A stretch of DNA of 64,000 nt from Palsa-504 sp963790065 (lineage in GTDB: Bacteria > Actinomycetota > Actinomycetes > Streptosporangiales > Streptosporangiaceae). The notes under the pieces were generated by a model that saw only the letters and a list, made by a program, of their open reading frames with translations, searched no databases and was not told the DNA's origin. Location of the stretch: contig CAWBNK010000006.1 of NCBI GenBank assembly GCA_963790065.1, forward strand, positions 310,001 through 374,000, in the 5' to 3' direction. Made by a program: the position numbers and the translations under genes. Positions 28,212 through 37,221 of the stretch are shown piece after piece; the stretch's first letter is position 1; each line of letters opens with the position of its first letter.

Positions 28212-28586
28212 CTAGCGCAGGATCTGCTCTAGCAGCGTCGTCAGCCGCCGGGCCTCGGCCCGGGTGAGCTGCCCGGTCATGAGGGACAGGGCCCGCGCGA
28301 TCTGGGCGGCGCCGCGTCCGGCGAGTTCCGTGCCCGCCGTGGTGAGGAACACGTCCACGGCCCGGCCGTCGGCCGGGTTCGGCGCCCGCTGCACCAGGCC
28401 CCGCTTCTCGGCCCGGTCGACCAGGCCGGAGACGGTCGACTTGTCCAGCCCCAGGTAGTCGGCCAGCTCGCTCATCTTGACCCGCCGGTCCCGCAGGATG
28501 CCCAGCACCCGCAGCTGCGTCAGGGACAGGTCATGCTCGGCGCCGATCCGGTTCAGCACGGCCATGGCCGCGAACGACGCCCGCAC
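28212..28586 (-). CDS. MarR-family transcriptional regulator
   Basis: The frame encodes LSLTQLRVLGILRDRRVKMSELADYLGLDKSTVSGLVDRAEKRGLV, a full winged helix-turn-helix of the MarR type, with flanking dimerisation helices. The 124-residue frame from GTG 28586 is somewhat short. Upstream codons continue the expected first helix (GLDQQELIDAL) in frame, but no ATG/GTG/TTG occurs before a stop, so the start is uncertain. It is divergent from the MDR gene, and the shared 200-bp region holds a perfect palindrome. Repression relieved by an aromatic or quinone-like ligand would be typical of the family. Confidence 0.85.
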   Translation of the reverse strand: MRASFAAMAVLNRIGAEHDLSLTQLRVLGILRDRRVKMSELADYLGLDKSTVSGLVDRAEKRGLVQRAPNPADGRAVDVFLTTAGTELAGRGAAQIARALSLMTGQLTRAEARRLTTLLEQILR

Positions 28587-28748
28587 CAGGGCGTCGATCA
28601 GCTCCTGCTGATCAAGCCCGACGCCCGGGATCTCCTGAGCCTGGCTGGGCTGGCCCGATTCCCAGGATCCCCTGGTCCTCCCGGGCCGGCTGCTCGGCGG
28701 CTCTCATGGCTGGAAGCCTACTTGATTCAGTTGGTACTAGCAACTAAT

Positions 28749-28769
28749 ATAGTTTGTAACACAAACTAT
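28749..28769. promoter_or_regulatory. Palindromic operator between marR and the MDR gene
   Basis: ATAGTTTGT and ACAAACTAT form a perfect 9-bp inverted repeat around AAC, 20 bp before the start of the MDR gene. A second, weaker dyad AGTTG-N7-CAACT lies just to the left (about 28732-28748). The A/T-rich dyad in the divergent region is typical of a MarR operator. Confidence 0.65.
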
Positions 28770-28788
28770 TTATGCTTCGGAGGTCACC

Positions 28789-29733
28789 ATGAAGGCTGCC
28801 GTGGTCAGCTCGTTCGACGCCCCGCCTCGCTACCAGGAGTTCCCGGTCCCCGTTCCGGCCGGCGACGGCGAGATGCTCGTCGACGTGCTCGCCTCCGGGC
28901 TGCACCCCCGCGTCCGGTCGCAGGCGTCCGGCTCGCACTACACGAGCACCGACGAGCTGCCGCTGGTGCCCGGCATCGACGGCGTCGGGCGCGGACCGGA
29001 TGGGCGGCTGCGCTACTTCGTGCTGCCCGACACGACGATGGGCGCGATGGCCGCCCGGACCGTCATCGACACCCGCCGCAGCATCGTGCTGCCAGCTGAC
29101 ACCGATCCGGTGACCGTGGCCGCGGCGATGAACCCGGCCATGTCGTCCTGGGTGGCGCTGCGCCAGCGGGCGGCCTTCCAGGCCGGCCAGGACGTGCTCG
29201 TCCTGGGCGCCACCGGCAACGCCGGCCAGCTGGCCGTGCAGGTCGCCAGGCTGTTCGGCGCGGGCCAGGTCATCGCGGCCGGCCGCGACACCGGCCGGCT
29301 GGCCGGCCTGACTGCCCTGGGCGCGACCGCTACCGTGCCGCTCGCCGACGGCGCCGATCTCCTCGGGAAGACCGCGGCCGAGGTCGACGTCGTGCTCGAC
29401 TACCTGTGGGGCGAGCCCGCCGCCACCGCGATGGTCGCCGTCCTGACCCAGCGGGCCGACCGGGGTAAGCCGCTCACCTGGATCCAGATCGGCTCGGTGG
29501 CCGGAGCCACCGCTCCGGTCCCCTCGGCCGCCCTGCGCCAGGCCCGCCTGCAGATCATCGGCAGCGGCCAGGGCTCGGTCGGCCCGCGCGAGTATGTCGC
29601 CGAGCTTCCCACCCTGGCCCAGGCGATCGCCTCCGGCGCCCTCGACGTCGACGCCCGCGCCGTCCCGCTCGCGGACGTCGAGCGGGCCTGGGCCGACGCC
29701 GACGCGAAGCACCGTGTCGTCCTGGTCCCGTAG
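28789..29733 (+). CDS. Quinone-oxidoreductase-like MDR family protein
   Basis: A 314-residue medium-chain reductase. A GroES-like N-terminal part (MKAAVVSSFDAPPRYQEFPV) is followed by the Rossmann part DVLVLGATGNAGQLAVQVARLFGAGQVIAAGR, with AxxGxxG cofactor binding. No zinc-ligand Cys cluster is present, as in QOR-type enzymes. GGAGG lies 5 nt before the ATG. The divergent marR and the palindrome suggest induction by the regulator's ligand. It may detoxify quinones or enones; the substrate is unknown. Confidence 0.85.
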   Translation: MKAAVVSSFDAPPRYQEFPVPVPAGDGEMLVDVLASGLHPRVRSQASGSHYTSTDELPLVPGIDGVGRGPDGRLRYFVLPDTTMGAMAARTVIDTRRSIVLPADTDPVTVAAAMNPAMSSWVALRQRAAFQAGQDVLVLGATGNAGQLAVQVARLFGAGQVIAAGRDTGRLAGLTALGATATVPLADGADLLGKTAAEVDVVLDYLWGEPAATAMVAVLTQRADRGKPLTWIQIGSVAGATAPVPSAALRQARLQIIGSGQGSVGPREYVAELPTLAQAIASGALDVDARAVPLADVERAWADADAKHRVVLVP

Positions 29734-29779
29734 CGGGAAGGCTTCAGGCGCTGGTCCCGTAGCGGGAAGGCTTCAGGCG
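29722..29779. repeat. Perfect 29-bp tandem duplication at a convergent gene junction
   Basis: Two identical 29-bp units (29722-29750, 29751-29779), each beginning CTGGTCCCGTAGCGGGAAGG. The first contains the TAG of the MDR gene and the second contains the stop (TCA on this strand) of the convergent crotonase gene. Confidence 0.85.
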
Positions 29780-30540
29780 CCGGGCGTGAAGCCGGCCGCC
29801 TCGTACCTGCTGTTGACCAGCCGCTTATTGCCCGCCACGGCCTCGGGCTTGAGGCCCGCGATCCGGGCCGTGATCTTGGCCACCTCGGCGTCCAGGTCCT
29901 CGTCGGCCACCACCCGGTTGACCAGGCCCATCCGCAGGGCCGCCTCGGCGCTGATCATGTCGCCCAGCAGCAGCGCCTCCTTGGCCTGCTTGAGCCCCAG
30001 CGCGAACGGCACGATCGGCAGCGGCGGGCCCCAGCCGTGGTTGATCTCGACCTCGCCGAACACCGCGCTGGCGGCCGCGATGGTCAGGTCGCAGACGGCG
30101 GCCACCTCGCAGGCTTGGCCCAGGCAGTAGCCGTGCACGGCGGCGATGACCGGCTTGGGCAGGTCCCAGATGGCCTGGCCCAGCCGCTTCGGGTGCCCGA
30201 CGTCCTCGCCCGCGGCCACGGCCTTGAGGTCGCCGCCCGCACTGAACGCGCGCCCGCTGCCCCGGATGACGACCGACCGGACGGCGTCGTCGGCCGCCGC
30301 CTGTTCCAGCGCCCGCAGCAGGCCGTAGTGCACCGCGCCGTTGATGGCGTTCAGCGCCCGCGGCCGGTTCAGCGTGACCTCGGCCACGCCGTTCTCGCAG
30401 CGGTAAAGCACCGGCTCATCCGGCGGCCCCGGGACAGCGGCTCCGGCGGCGCCGGACTCGGCAGCCGCAGGCCCGCCTGCGGCTCCGGCCCCAGCTCCGG
30501 CGGCGGTGGTCTCGGCCTCGGCGGCGGGCTCGGGCTTCAT
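29773..30540 (-). CDS. Enoyl-CoA hydratase/isomerase (crotonase family)
   Basis: A 255-residue crotonase with GSGRAFSAGGDLKAV (oxyanion-hole strand), HGYCLGQACEVAAVCDL, and AVFGEVEINHGWGPPLPIVPFALG, where the catalytic acidic residues reside. The first 40 residues are an Ala/Gly/Pro-rich extension outside the fold. The ATG at 30540 has GGGGG six nt upstream; an earlier in-frame ATG would lie inside the candidate operator. It lies 105 bp after the OYE-type gene on the same strand. The reaction is probably hydration or isomerisation of an enoyl-CoA in the local pathway. Confidence 0.85.
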   Translation of the reverse strand: MKPEPAAEAETTAAGAGAGAAGGPAAAESGAAGAAVPGPPDEPVLYRCENGVAEVTLNRPRALNAINGAVHYGLLRALEQAAADDAVRSVVIRGSGRAFSAGGDLKAVAAGEDVGHPKRLGQAIWDLPKPVIAAVHGYCLGQACEVAAVCDLTIAAASAVFGEVEINHGWGPPLPIVPFALGLKQAKEALLLGDMISAEAALRMGLVNRVVADEDLDAEVAKITARIAGLKPEAVAGNKRLVNSRYEAAGFTPGA

Positions 30541-30567
30541 CGGCAACCCCCGAAAAGATTCGACAGA

Positions 30568-30593
30568 TGTATAACCTTCATCAGAAGGATACA
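30568..30593. promoter_or_regulatory. Inverted repeat upstream of the crotonase gene
   Basis: TGTAT-AA-CCTTC and GAAGG-ATACA face each other across ATCA, with two extra bases in the left arm. The element lies 28-53 bp upstream of the crotonase start and overlaps a TATACA-like -10 sequence on the minus strand. Confidence 0.45.
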
Positions 30594-30645
30594 CGTGCCG
30601 CCGCCGCAGGCCCAGGGCCCTGGCCGCGCTGGTTACCCGGGCTGA

Positions 30646-32730
30646 TTACTCGGCCAGCAGGACCGAGGCCGGCCGCTGGTAGGTGGAGAAGTCGACCGGC
30701 GCGAAGAACAGGTCGGTGAACGTGCGCGGCCCGTCCGGCTCGCCCACGGCCCTGGCGTACCGGTGCCCGTCCTGGATGGCGGCGGTCAGCCCGCGCGGTG
30801 ACAGCGCATCTCCGATCGAGAAGACCTGCTCGGCCTGCCCGGCCAGTTCCCGGCCCAGGGCCAGGTCGGCCCGGCGGCCGGTGGCCATGACGATCGCCTC
30901 GACCTCGAGCTCGGTCTCGGCCCCGGTGTCGATGTCGTAGACCCGGACCGTGTGATCGCCGATTTCCCGCAGGTGGGTGCGGGTCAGGATCTGCACCCCG
31001 AGCTTCTTGATCCGGGGCATGGTGGAGGTGATCAGCAGCCCGCCCAGGTTGCCGAACGGTTCAGACCAGCGCGATACCACGGTCACCTGGGCGCCCTGGG
31101 CGGCCAGCAGCTCGGCGATCCCGGGCCCGGTGGTGATGCCCTCCTCGTCGAAGACGACGACGCTTCCGGTGAAGCGCAGCCCGTCGCCGATGACCTGCTC
31201 GGGCGTGACCACGAAGTCCTGATCCCAGCCGGGCACCGGGCGTTTGAAGTAGCCGGTCTCGCCGGTGCGGATGTACCGCGCGCCGGTCGCGATCAAGATG
31301 GCGCCGGCCTGCTCGGCCCGGACCAGGTCGGCAGTGGCCTCGGTGTTCAGCCGGACGTCGACGTCCAGCTGCTTGAGCTGCCGTTCGTACCACTCCGGCG
31401 TGGTGCCGAAGATCTCCCGTTCCGGCAGCGCCGCCCACAGGTTCATCTGGCCGCCGACCCGGCCCTGGCGCTCGAACAGCACCACGGAGTGACCGCGCTT
31501 GGCTGCCACCCGCGCAGCCTCGAGCCCGGCCGGGCCGCCGCCGACCACCACGACCCGCGACGGATTCGGCGCGGGCGGGTAGGCGCGCCAGCGCTGCTCC
31601 CGTGCGGTCTCCGGATTGATCGCGCAGCCCCAGGTGCCGCGAGCGCCGTCGGTCATGCACAGGTTGCAGGCCAGGCAGGTCCGGCTGTCCGACTCCCGGC
31701 CGGCCAGCGCGTTGACCAGCAGGTCAGGCTCGGCGATCAGCCCCCGGGCGGCCCCGATCATGTCGGCCACGCCGGATTCCAGCGCCTCCTCGACCTCATC
31801 GATCGAGGTGACCCGGCCCAGCGCGCTCAGCACGGGCACGTCGCCCGCCGCCTCGCGGACGCCGGCTGACGTAGCTGCGGTAGGTGTGCTTGGGTAGCAG
31901 GTAGTTCGGCATGCCCAGCACCATCTGGTCGGGTTCGATGGCGACGTCCAGGTCCAGGAAGTCCAGCAGCTTGGCTTCGACCAGCCGCCGGACCACCTCA
32001 CGGTTGTCGGCCTGGGTCAGGCCGTCGCCGGCGGGCAGCAGCTCGTCAGCGTTCATGCGCATGCCGATGGCCCGGTCCGGGCCGGCCCCTCGCGCGCCGC
32101 CTGCAGGCATTCGACCAGGAATCGCATGCGGCCCTCGATGCTGCCGCCGTATTCGTCGGTGCGCCGGTTGAAGTAGGGCGACAGGAACGCCTCGCACAGC
32201 ATCCCGTGCGCGCAGTGCATCTCGATCCCGTCGTAACCCGCCTCGGCCAGATGCCGCGCCGAGATCTTGTGCGCCTCGACGACCTTGGCGATGGTCTCGG
32301 TGCTCATCTCGTGGGTCACGTGGAAGTCGTCGGCGGTCTGCACCGGGGAGGGCCCGAACAGCGGCGCGTTGGAGCTGCCCGGCTCGTAGCTCCACAAGTT
32401 CCCGACTCGCGAGTAGTGGATCTCGGCGAAGATCTTGCTGCCCTGCCGGTGCACCGCGTTGGCCACCGCCCGAAACGACGGGATGGTGCGCTCCAGGTAC
32501 GGCGTGGTCAGGCTGCCGCCGCCGCGCTTCGGCATGGTCGACATGGCGTGGATCAGCAGCCCGCAGCCGCCGGCGGCCCGGGTCTCGTAGTACTCCGCGA
32601 ACACGTCCGACGGCTCGTAGCCCACGTTGTAGCCGACGCCGTGCGGGGACAGGTAGAAGCGGTTCCTGATCTCCACCGGCCCGAGCTTGATCGGGGTCAT
32701 GGTGCGTGGGTACCGGCTCGCGTCCGCCAT
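30646..32730 (-). pseudogene. OYE-type FMN/[4Fe-4S]/FAD oxidoreductase (2,4-dienoyl-CoA reductase-like), two compensating frameshifts
   Basis: Read across three segments, this is one protein of about 694 residues. The TIM-barrel Old-Yellow-Enzyme domain (MTPIKLGPVEIRNRFYLSP, IHYSRVGNLW, YDGIEMHCAHGML) comes first. Then follow an iron-sulfur motif CLACNLCMTDGARGTWGC and an FAD/NAD domain with VVVGGGPAGLEAARVA. The first segment runs in one frame to about 32090, where a GGGG run appears to have lost a base. The next 70 codons (DRAIGMRMNADELLP to TYRSYV) are in another frame. Near 31875 an extra base restores the first frame. Read without correction, a stop occurs at 32053. Either the gene is decayed or the assembly has two indels. 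Family members reduce enoyl-CoA or enone double bonds. Confidence 0.8.
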
Positions 32731-32813
32731 TACCGCCTCTTTCCCGCAGTCAGACGCCGGGCGCGCGACGTCGCCCGGCGGTGGGCCTTCGCCTGACCAT
32801 CACCATAGCAGTC

Positions 32814-32829
32814 TTGACATATGAGTCAA
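32814..32829. promoter_or_regulatory. TTGAC-N6-GTCAA operator, copy 1 (OYE gene)
   Basis: TTGACATATGAGTCAA. On the minus strand its TTGACT doubles as a -35 element, with TATGGT (32807-32802) 16 bp further on, so a bound repressor would block the promoter of the OYE-type gene. Confidence 0.65.
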
Positions 32830-33162
32830 GGAGTCGGACATGATCCGGCCTTACAGGCGTCCGGGGATCGGCTCCAGGGTGGCAAATTTCGCCACTACCT
32901 GGGAAAACGAGAGAATTCGCTCGGGCCGTCATGGCATGGACATGCGGCTTACCTAGACGTAAAATCCGGGCATTGGCGGCGCGGATCGCAGTCAGAGCCC
33001 GTGATGACCCGGCGCTGCGACCAAGGGACGGGTGGGACAATTGCCGACGCCGGATTACCAGGAGCAGCCGTCGGGGCCCGGCCGGGCCGATAACCGCCCG
33101 TCCTCGGCCCGGGCCTGTACTGGTGCGTAAAATTGCTCGTGCCCCCGACGAATCGAGGAACC

Positions 33163-33750
33163 TTGCCCAAGGCCGTCAAGGTATCGCGTGAGGAAGAGCT
33201 CCTCCGCAACGCGATCCAGCTCTTCAGCCGCGGCGGTTTCCGGGAGACCAGCCTGCAGGAGATCGCCGACGAACTCGGCATCACGCGGCCGCTGTTCTAC
33301 TACTACTTCGAATCCAAGGAAGACCTGCTCTGGCGGATCATCGGCCACCTGGGTGACACACTGCTCGAGCAGGCGCGGCCCATCGCCATGGCCGACGAGC
33401 CGCCCGTGCGCCGTCTCACCATGCTGTTCGAGCGGCACGTGGGCACGCTGCTGGAGAACGTGGACGCCTTCCGCATCTACTTCGCCGAGCGGAACCAGCT
33501 GTCCGGCAAGCGGGACCTGCGGCTCAAGCGCGGTGAACGGCTCTACCACGAGCTGATCACCGAGGTCGTCCTGGAAGGGCAGCGGCTCGGCGACATCCGG
33601 CCCGGTGACGCGCACCTGGCCACGCGCCTGGCCATGGGCACGGCCAACTCGGTGCTCCGCTGGTACACCCCGACCGGGGCGATCTCCCCCCAGGACCTGA
33701 TGTCCGCCACCGTCGAGTACATGCTGGCCGGCCTGGCCCCCAAGACCTGA
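33163..33750 (+). CDS. TetR-family transcriptional regulator
   Basis: The N-terminal helix-turn-helix reads LLRNAIQLFSRGGFRETSLQEIADELGITRPLFYYYFESKEDLLWRII, a textbook TetR domain, followed by an all-helical ligand domain with LFERHVGTLLENVDAFRIYFAERNQL. The C-terminal half resembles TetR regulators of steroid and acyl-CoA catabolism. The TTG at 33163 has GAGG five nt upstream; GTG 33139 and TTG 33133 extend the frame by 8-10 residues. It is the only TetR gene in the catabolic region and stands about 330 bp from the first TTGAC-N6-GTCAA site, making it the prime candidate for that operator. Confidence 0.88.
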   Translation: MPKAVKVSREEELLRNAIQLFSRGGFRETSLQEIADELGITRPLFYYYFESKEDLLWRIIGHLGDTLLEQARPIAMADEPPVRRLTMLFERHVGTLLENVDAFRIYFAERNQLSGKRDLRLKRGERLYHELITEVVLEGQRLGDIRPGDAHLATRLAMGTANSVLRWYTPTGAISPQDLMSATVEYMLAGLAPKT

Positions 33751-33878
33751 CGCCTGTGCGCTTCCCCGCCTCATCCCCGCGGTCCGCTGTCCAGCCCGAC
33801 CTGGCGCCGGACTATCGCAACTGCCTCATCCGCCCCGTACACCTCAGCAGTCAGCATGCCGTTTCATGATCAACTTAT

Positions 33879-33920
33879 CGTGGATGGAAACTCCCCCCAG
33901 AGGGGCGGTAACCATCCACG
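33879..33920. repeat. 42-nt hairpin element, copy B
   Basis: CGTGGATGG and CCATCCACG form a 9-bp outer stem. An inner CCCC / GGGG stem lies inside GAAACT...GGTAACC flanks shared with copy A at 5214-5255. Length is identical (42 nt) and 35 positions agree. Here it sits between the convergent TetR gene and the type B flavoprotein gene and could act as a bidirectional terminator or a REP-like element. Confidence 0.6.
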
Positions 33921-33940
33921 ACGTTCGATTAGCGTGAGAG

Positions 33941-34024
33941 CCGCCGGGCCGCCACCGCCGGGCCGCCACCGCCGGGCGGCCACCGCCGGGCCGCCACCGC
34001 CGGGCCGCCACCGCCGGGCGGCGC
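33941..34024. repeat. Six 14-bp GC-rich tandem repeats
   Basis: Six copies of CCGCCGGGCCGCCA, two of them with GGCGG in place of GGCCG, fill the space just after the stop of the leftward type B flavoprotein gene. Probably slippage-prone spacer DNA. Confidence 0.7.
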
Positions 34025-35558
34025 TCAGGCGCCCAGGGCGTGCTCGGCGGCGAGGCGGCCGAAGCACACCGACTCCGACAGGTTGCCGCCGTTGGCCGGA
34101 TACAGCATGCCGACTGCCTCGCCCAGTTCCCCCGCGCCGTACAGCCCCGGTATCGGCTGGCCGAACGGATTCAGGATCCGCGCGTGCTCGTCCCGCCGGG
34201 GCCCGCCGCAGGTGTTCGGCCCGCCCGGGTACAGCGGCATGCAGTAGTACGGCGGCGAGTCCAGCGGGATCAGCGACGACGCCGGCCGCCCGAACGCATC
34301 CTGCCCGGCAAAACAGCCCCGGTTGTACTCCTCGATCGTCCGCACCACTTCGTCCGGGGCAGCAAAACCGACCGCCGCCGCCAGAGCCGCGACCGAATCC
34401 GCCTGCTTGATCCAGCCCCGCGCCACCTCGCGAGAATTGTCCGGGCTCCAGTCGTAATATCCGGCGCCGACCGTCCCGCCCAGGCTGCTCACCATCGGCC
34501 CGTTCGTCATGTGCCGCTGGTCGAAGAACCAGTAGCACGGGTTGCGGGGATACTCGTTCTTCTCCGCGTCGTAAGCCAGCAGCTCGTAGTAGAAGCTGTG
34601 CTTCATCTCCGCCTGCGGGTACTCGTTGGCGAAGCGCCTGCCGTACTTGTCGGTGATCACGTAGCCGGGCGGGTGGATCCCGATGACGAAGTTGAGCTCC
34701 TGCCCGTCAAGCTCGAAGTGCCCGATGGCCCGGCCGACCATCTGGTTCATGTGCCACAGGTCGGCCCCGGCCTCCTGCGCCATCCGGATGCCGTCACCGG
34801 TGTTGCCCGGGTTGCCGTAGAAGTACATCGGCGACGCCTTGAGGTAGTTGATCTTCATCTCGTCGCTGAACTCGTATCCGCCGGTGGTGAGCACCACGCC
34901 GCGCGCCGCCCGCACGCGCACAATCCGGCCGTCCCGCACCGCCTCGACGCCGATGACGCGCCCCGCGCCGTCCTGGATGAGGTGCTGCAGCCGGCGTCTC
35001 GTACAGCACGCCGATCTCCGAGCGCAACGCCACCGCGCTGCGCAAGCCCGCGAAGTACTCAAAGCCGATCCGCCGGGCCCGCCGCGCCCCGCCATCCCCG
35101 GCCGCGACGTTCACGGGCGCCCCCGGCTTGTGCTCCCGGACCGTCGTCCCGGCCGGCACCCGCTCGCTCGGCCGCGACTGAGCCCAGGACTCGATGGCTT
35201 CGGAACCCTCGAACTCCGGGTGCTCGGCCCCGCCGATGCGTTCCAGCGCCAGGTCGGCACCCACCTTGTCCAGCCACTGGACCAGGTCCGTGCCCTTAGC
35301 GGCCCAGGCCCGGGACACCTCGACCGGGATCATGCCGCCCGCGCACCGGTCCAGGTAGATCGTGGCCCGCTCGACGTCGCTGGTGGCCATGACGATGCCG
35401 CCCGACATCGAGGTGCTCGGCGTGTGGCGCCCCTCGGGCTGCTTCTCCAGGATCAGCACGGAGGCGCCGAGCTCCGCACCGGCTAGGGCGGCGGCCGCGC
35501 CCGCCCCGCCGAACCCGATAACAACTACATCAGCAGAACGATCCCAGGTATCAGCCAT
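34025..35558 (-). pseudogene. KstD-like FAD flavoprotein, type B, copy 1, single frameshift
   Basis: The N-terminal segment (MADTWDRSADVVVIGFGGAG to GVLYETP) and the C-terminal segment (LQHLIQDGAGRVIGVEAV to AAEHALGA) lie in different frames. They join at a CCGG near 34991-34994, where removing one base gives YETPLQHLIQDGAGR. This is co-linear with YDSPAHRLIQDETGR of the intact paralogue at 40536-42071. About 510 residues in all. The FAD motif GFGGAG, the STSMSGGIVM substrate-side segment and C-terminal GELGEAVGMLYPANGGNLS match succinate-dehydrogenase/ketosteroid-dehydrogenase-type flavoproteins. It is the last gene of cassette 1. Decay or a sequencing indel are both possible. Confidence 0.8.
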
Positions 35559-35610
35559 CCCACCGGCTCCCTTCAAAACGTGGTAAGCGCACAGGGCACG
35601 GGGCACGACG

Positions 35611-37221
35611 TCAGGACGTAAGCGTCAGCCCGGCGACGTAGCCGAAGGTCACGCCGGGCCCCAGCGTCGCGCCGCCGCCCGGATATGCCGCCCCGAAGAT
35701 GCTGGCCACCGCGTTCCCCGCCCCGAAGAGCCCGGCTATTGGCGTCCCGTCCATGCCCACGATCTGCGCGTCGGCGTTGATCACCGGCCCGCCCTTAGTC
35801 CCGAACACCCCCGCCCGCACGTTGTACCCGATGAACGGCGGGTCGAGGATCGGGGCGATGGCCCGGTTCGGCAGGTCGCTGCGCGGCTGGATGTAAAGCT
35901 CCCAGGGCGTCTCGCCGCGGTGGAACACCGGATCGGTGCCGTCGACGGCATACTTGTTGAACTCCTCGACCTGCGCCTCCAGCCCGTCCGGGTCGATGCC
36001 CAGCTTCTCGGCCAGCTCGCGCAGGGTGTCGGCCTCGGTCACGCCCTCCGGGGTGCGCCGGTCGCCGCTCAGCGTCTGGGCGTCGAAGGCCGCGATCTTC
36101 TCCTTGTACCGCCGGTCGGTGATCGCGAACGTCGGGTGGTTGGCGAAGGTGTAGCTGGCCGGGTCCATCGCCGTCATGACGATGCCGATGTCGTTGTAGT
36201 TCAGGGCCTCGTTGACGAACCGCCGGCCCGACCGGTTGACCAGGATCTCGCCGGGCGCGCTGCCGTACATGCCGATGCGGATCAGCGGCTGGTCCTCGTA
36301 GGTCTCGCCCAGGTCCCTGGCAGGCGTGAACCAGGCCCGGTTGAGGTTGGCCAGCCGCGCGCCCGCCCGGCTGGCCATGATCAGCGCGTCGCCGTCGTTG
36401 TTCGGCGGGCTAGCCGGGCCGTCCCACGGAATCTGCAGCAGGGCGTCCCACAGCTGCCGGTTCCACTCGAAACCGCCGCTGGCCAGCACCACCCCCAGCC
36501 GGGCCGGGAACTCCTCGACTACTCCGTCCCGCTCGGCCCGCACGCCGGTCACGCGGCCGCCGGAAAGCATGAGCTCCCGGGCCCGGGTCCGCGCCGACAG
36601 CCGCACCCCGCGCCGCAGGCACGCCTCGAGCAGCCCGCCCACCAGCGCGCACCCGCGCAGCACGATGCCCTTGGCCATCCGCTCCTCGACCAGCAGCTTC
36701 CACCCGTCGGGATCGCCGCGCGCGACAAACTGCTGGACTTCGTCGCCCCGCAGCGGCGGGATGCCGCCGGGCCAGTGCGGCCGTCGCAGCTTGGTCTTCA
36801 GGTCCCCGAGCAGCGCGGTGTCGAAGGTGTCGGGGAACACCGTCCGGCTGGTCCCCGAGCCGCCGTCGTAGTCCGCGTGGTAGTCAGGCCGCCCGATCAT
36901 CGTCCAGAACGACAGCACGGTGTGCGCCGACAGCCACGCCGGAATGCCCGGCGCCTCCTGGACGTACCGGTCGATGACCCGGTCGTCGGTCAGCCCCAGC
37001 GTCAGGTGCTCGACGTAACGCCGGGCGTCGTCGGCCGAGTCCGTGAAGTCCGGGTCGAGCCCGTTGCCCGGCAGCCACATGCCGCCGCCGGAAATCGCCG
37101 ACGTCCCGCCGAACAGGTCCGTGCGCTCCAGCACCGTCACCTGCGCGCCGCCGGCCGCGGCCGACAGGGCCGCGGACAGGGCCGCCGCGCCCGAGCCCAC
37201 CACCACGACGTCATCACTCAT
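35611..37221 (-). CDS. 3-ketosteroid-dehydrogenase-like FAD flavoprotein, type A, copy 1
   Basis: A 536-residue FAD-dependent enzyme with GSGAAALSAALSAAAGG (dinucleotide fold), LFGGTSAISGGGMWLPGN (conserved in ketosteroid delta-1-dehydrogenases), VLASGGFEWN, GRRFVNEALNYND, and the C-terminal GAAYPGGGATLGPGVTFGYVAG. The Tyr and Gly of that last motif correspond to catalytic positions near the C-terminus of KstD. It probably introduces a double bond next to a ring ketone or thioester, passing electrons to an unknown acceptor. It overlaps the upstream double-AhpD gene by 4 bp and is followed by type B after 52 bp. True steroid specificity is not shown by sequence. Confidence 0.87.
   Translation of the reverse strand: MSDDVVVVGSGAAALSAALSAAAGGAQVTVLERTDLFGGTSAISGGGMWLPGNGLDPDFTDSADDARRYVEHLTLGLTDDRVIDRYVQEAPGIPAWLSAHTVLSFWTMIGRPDYHADYDGGSGTSRTVFPDTFDTALLGDLKTKLRRPHWPGGIPPLRGDEVQQFVARGDPDGWKLLVEERMAKGIVLRGCALVGGLLEACLRRGVRLSARTRARELMLSGGRVTGVRAERDGVVEEFPARLGVVLASGGFEWNRQLWDALLQIPWDGPASPPNNDGDALIMASRAGARLANLNRAWFTPARDLGETYEDQPLIRIGMYGSAPGEILVNRSGRRFVNEALNYNDIGIVMTAMDPASYTFANHPTFAITDRRYKEKIAAFDAQTLSGDRRTPEGVTEADTLRELAEKLGIDPDGLEAQVEEFNKYAVDGTDPVFHRGETPWELYIQPRSDLPNRAIAPILDPPFIGYNVRAGVFGTKGGPVINADAQIVGMDGTPIAGLFGAGNAVASIFGAAYPGGGATLGPGVTFGYVAGLTLTS

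Noticed and set aside
36326..36871. Plus-strand frames within the flavoprotein genes (34-46 kb)
   Set aside because: They mirror the real minus-strand flavoproteins and repeat at equivalent positions in the paralogues, as expected of shadows.
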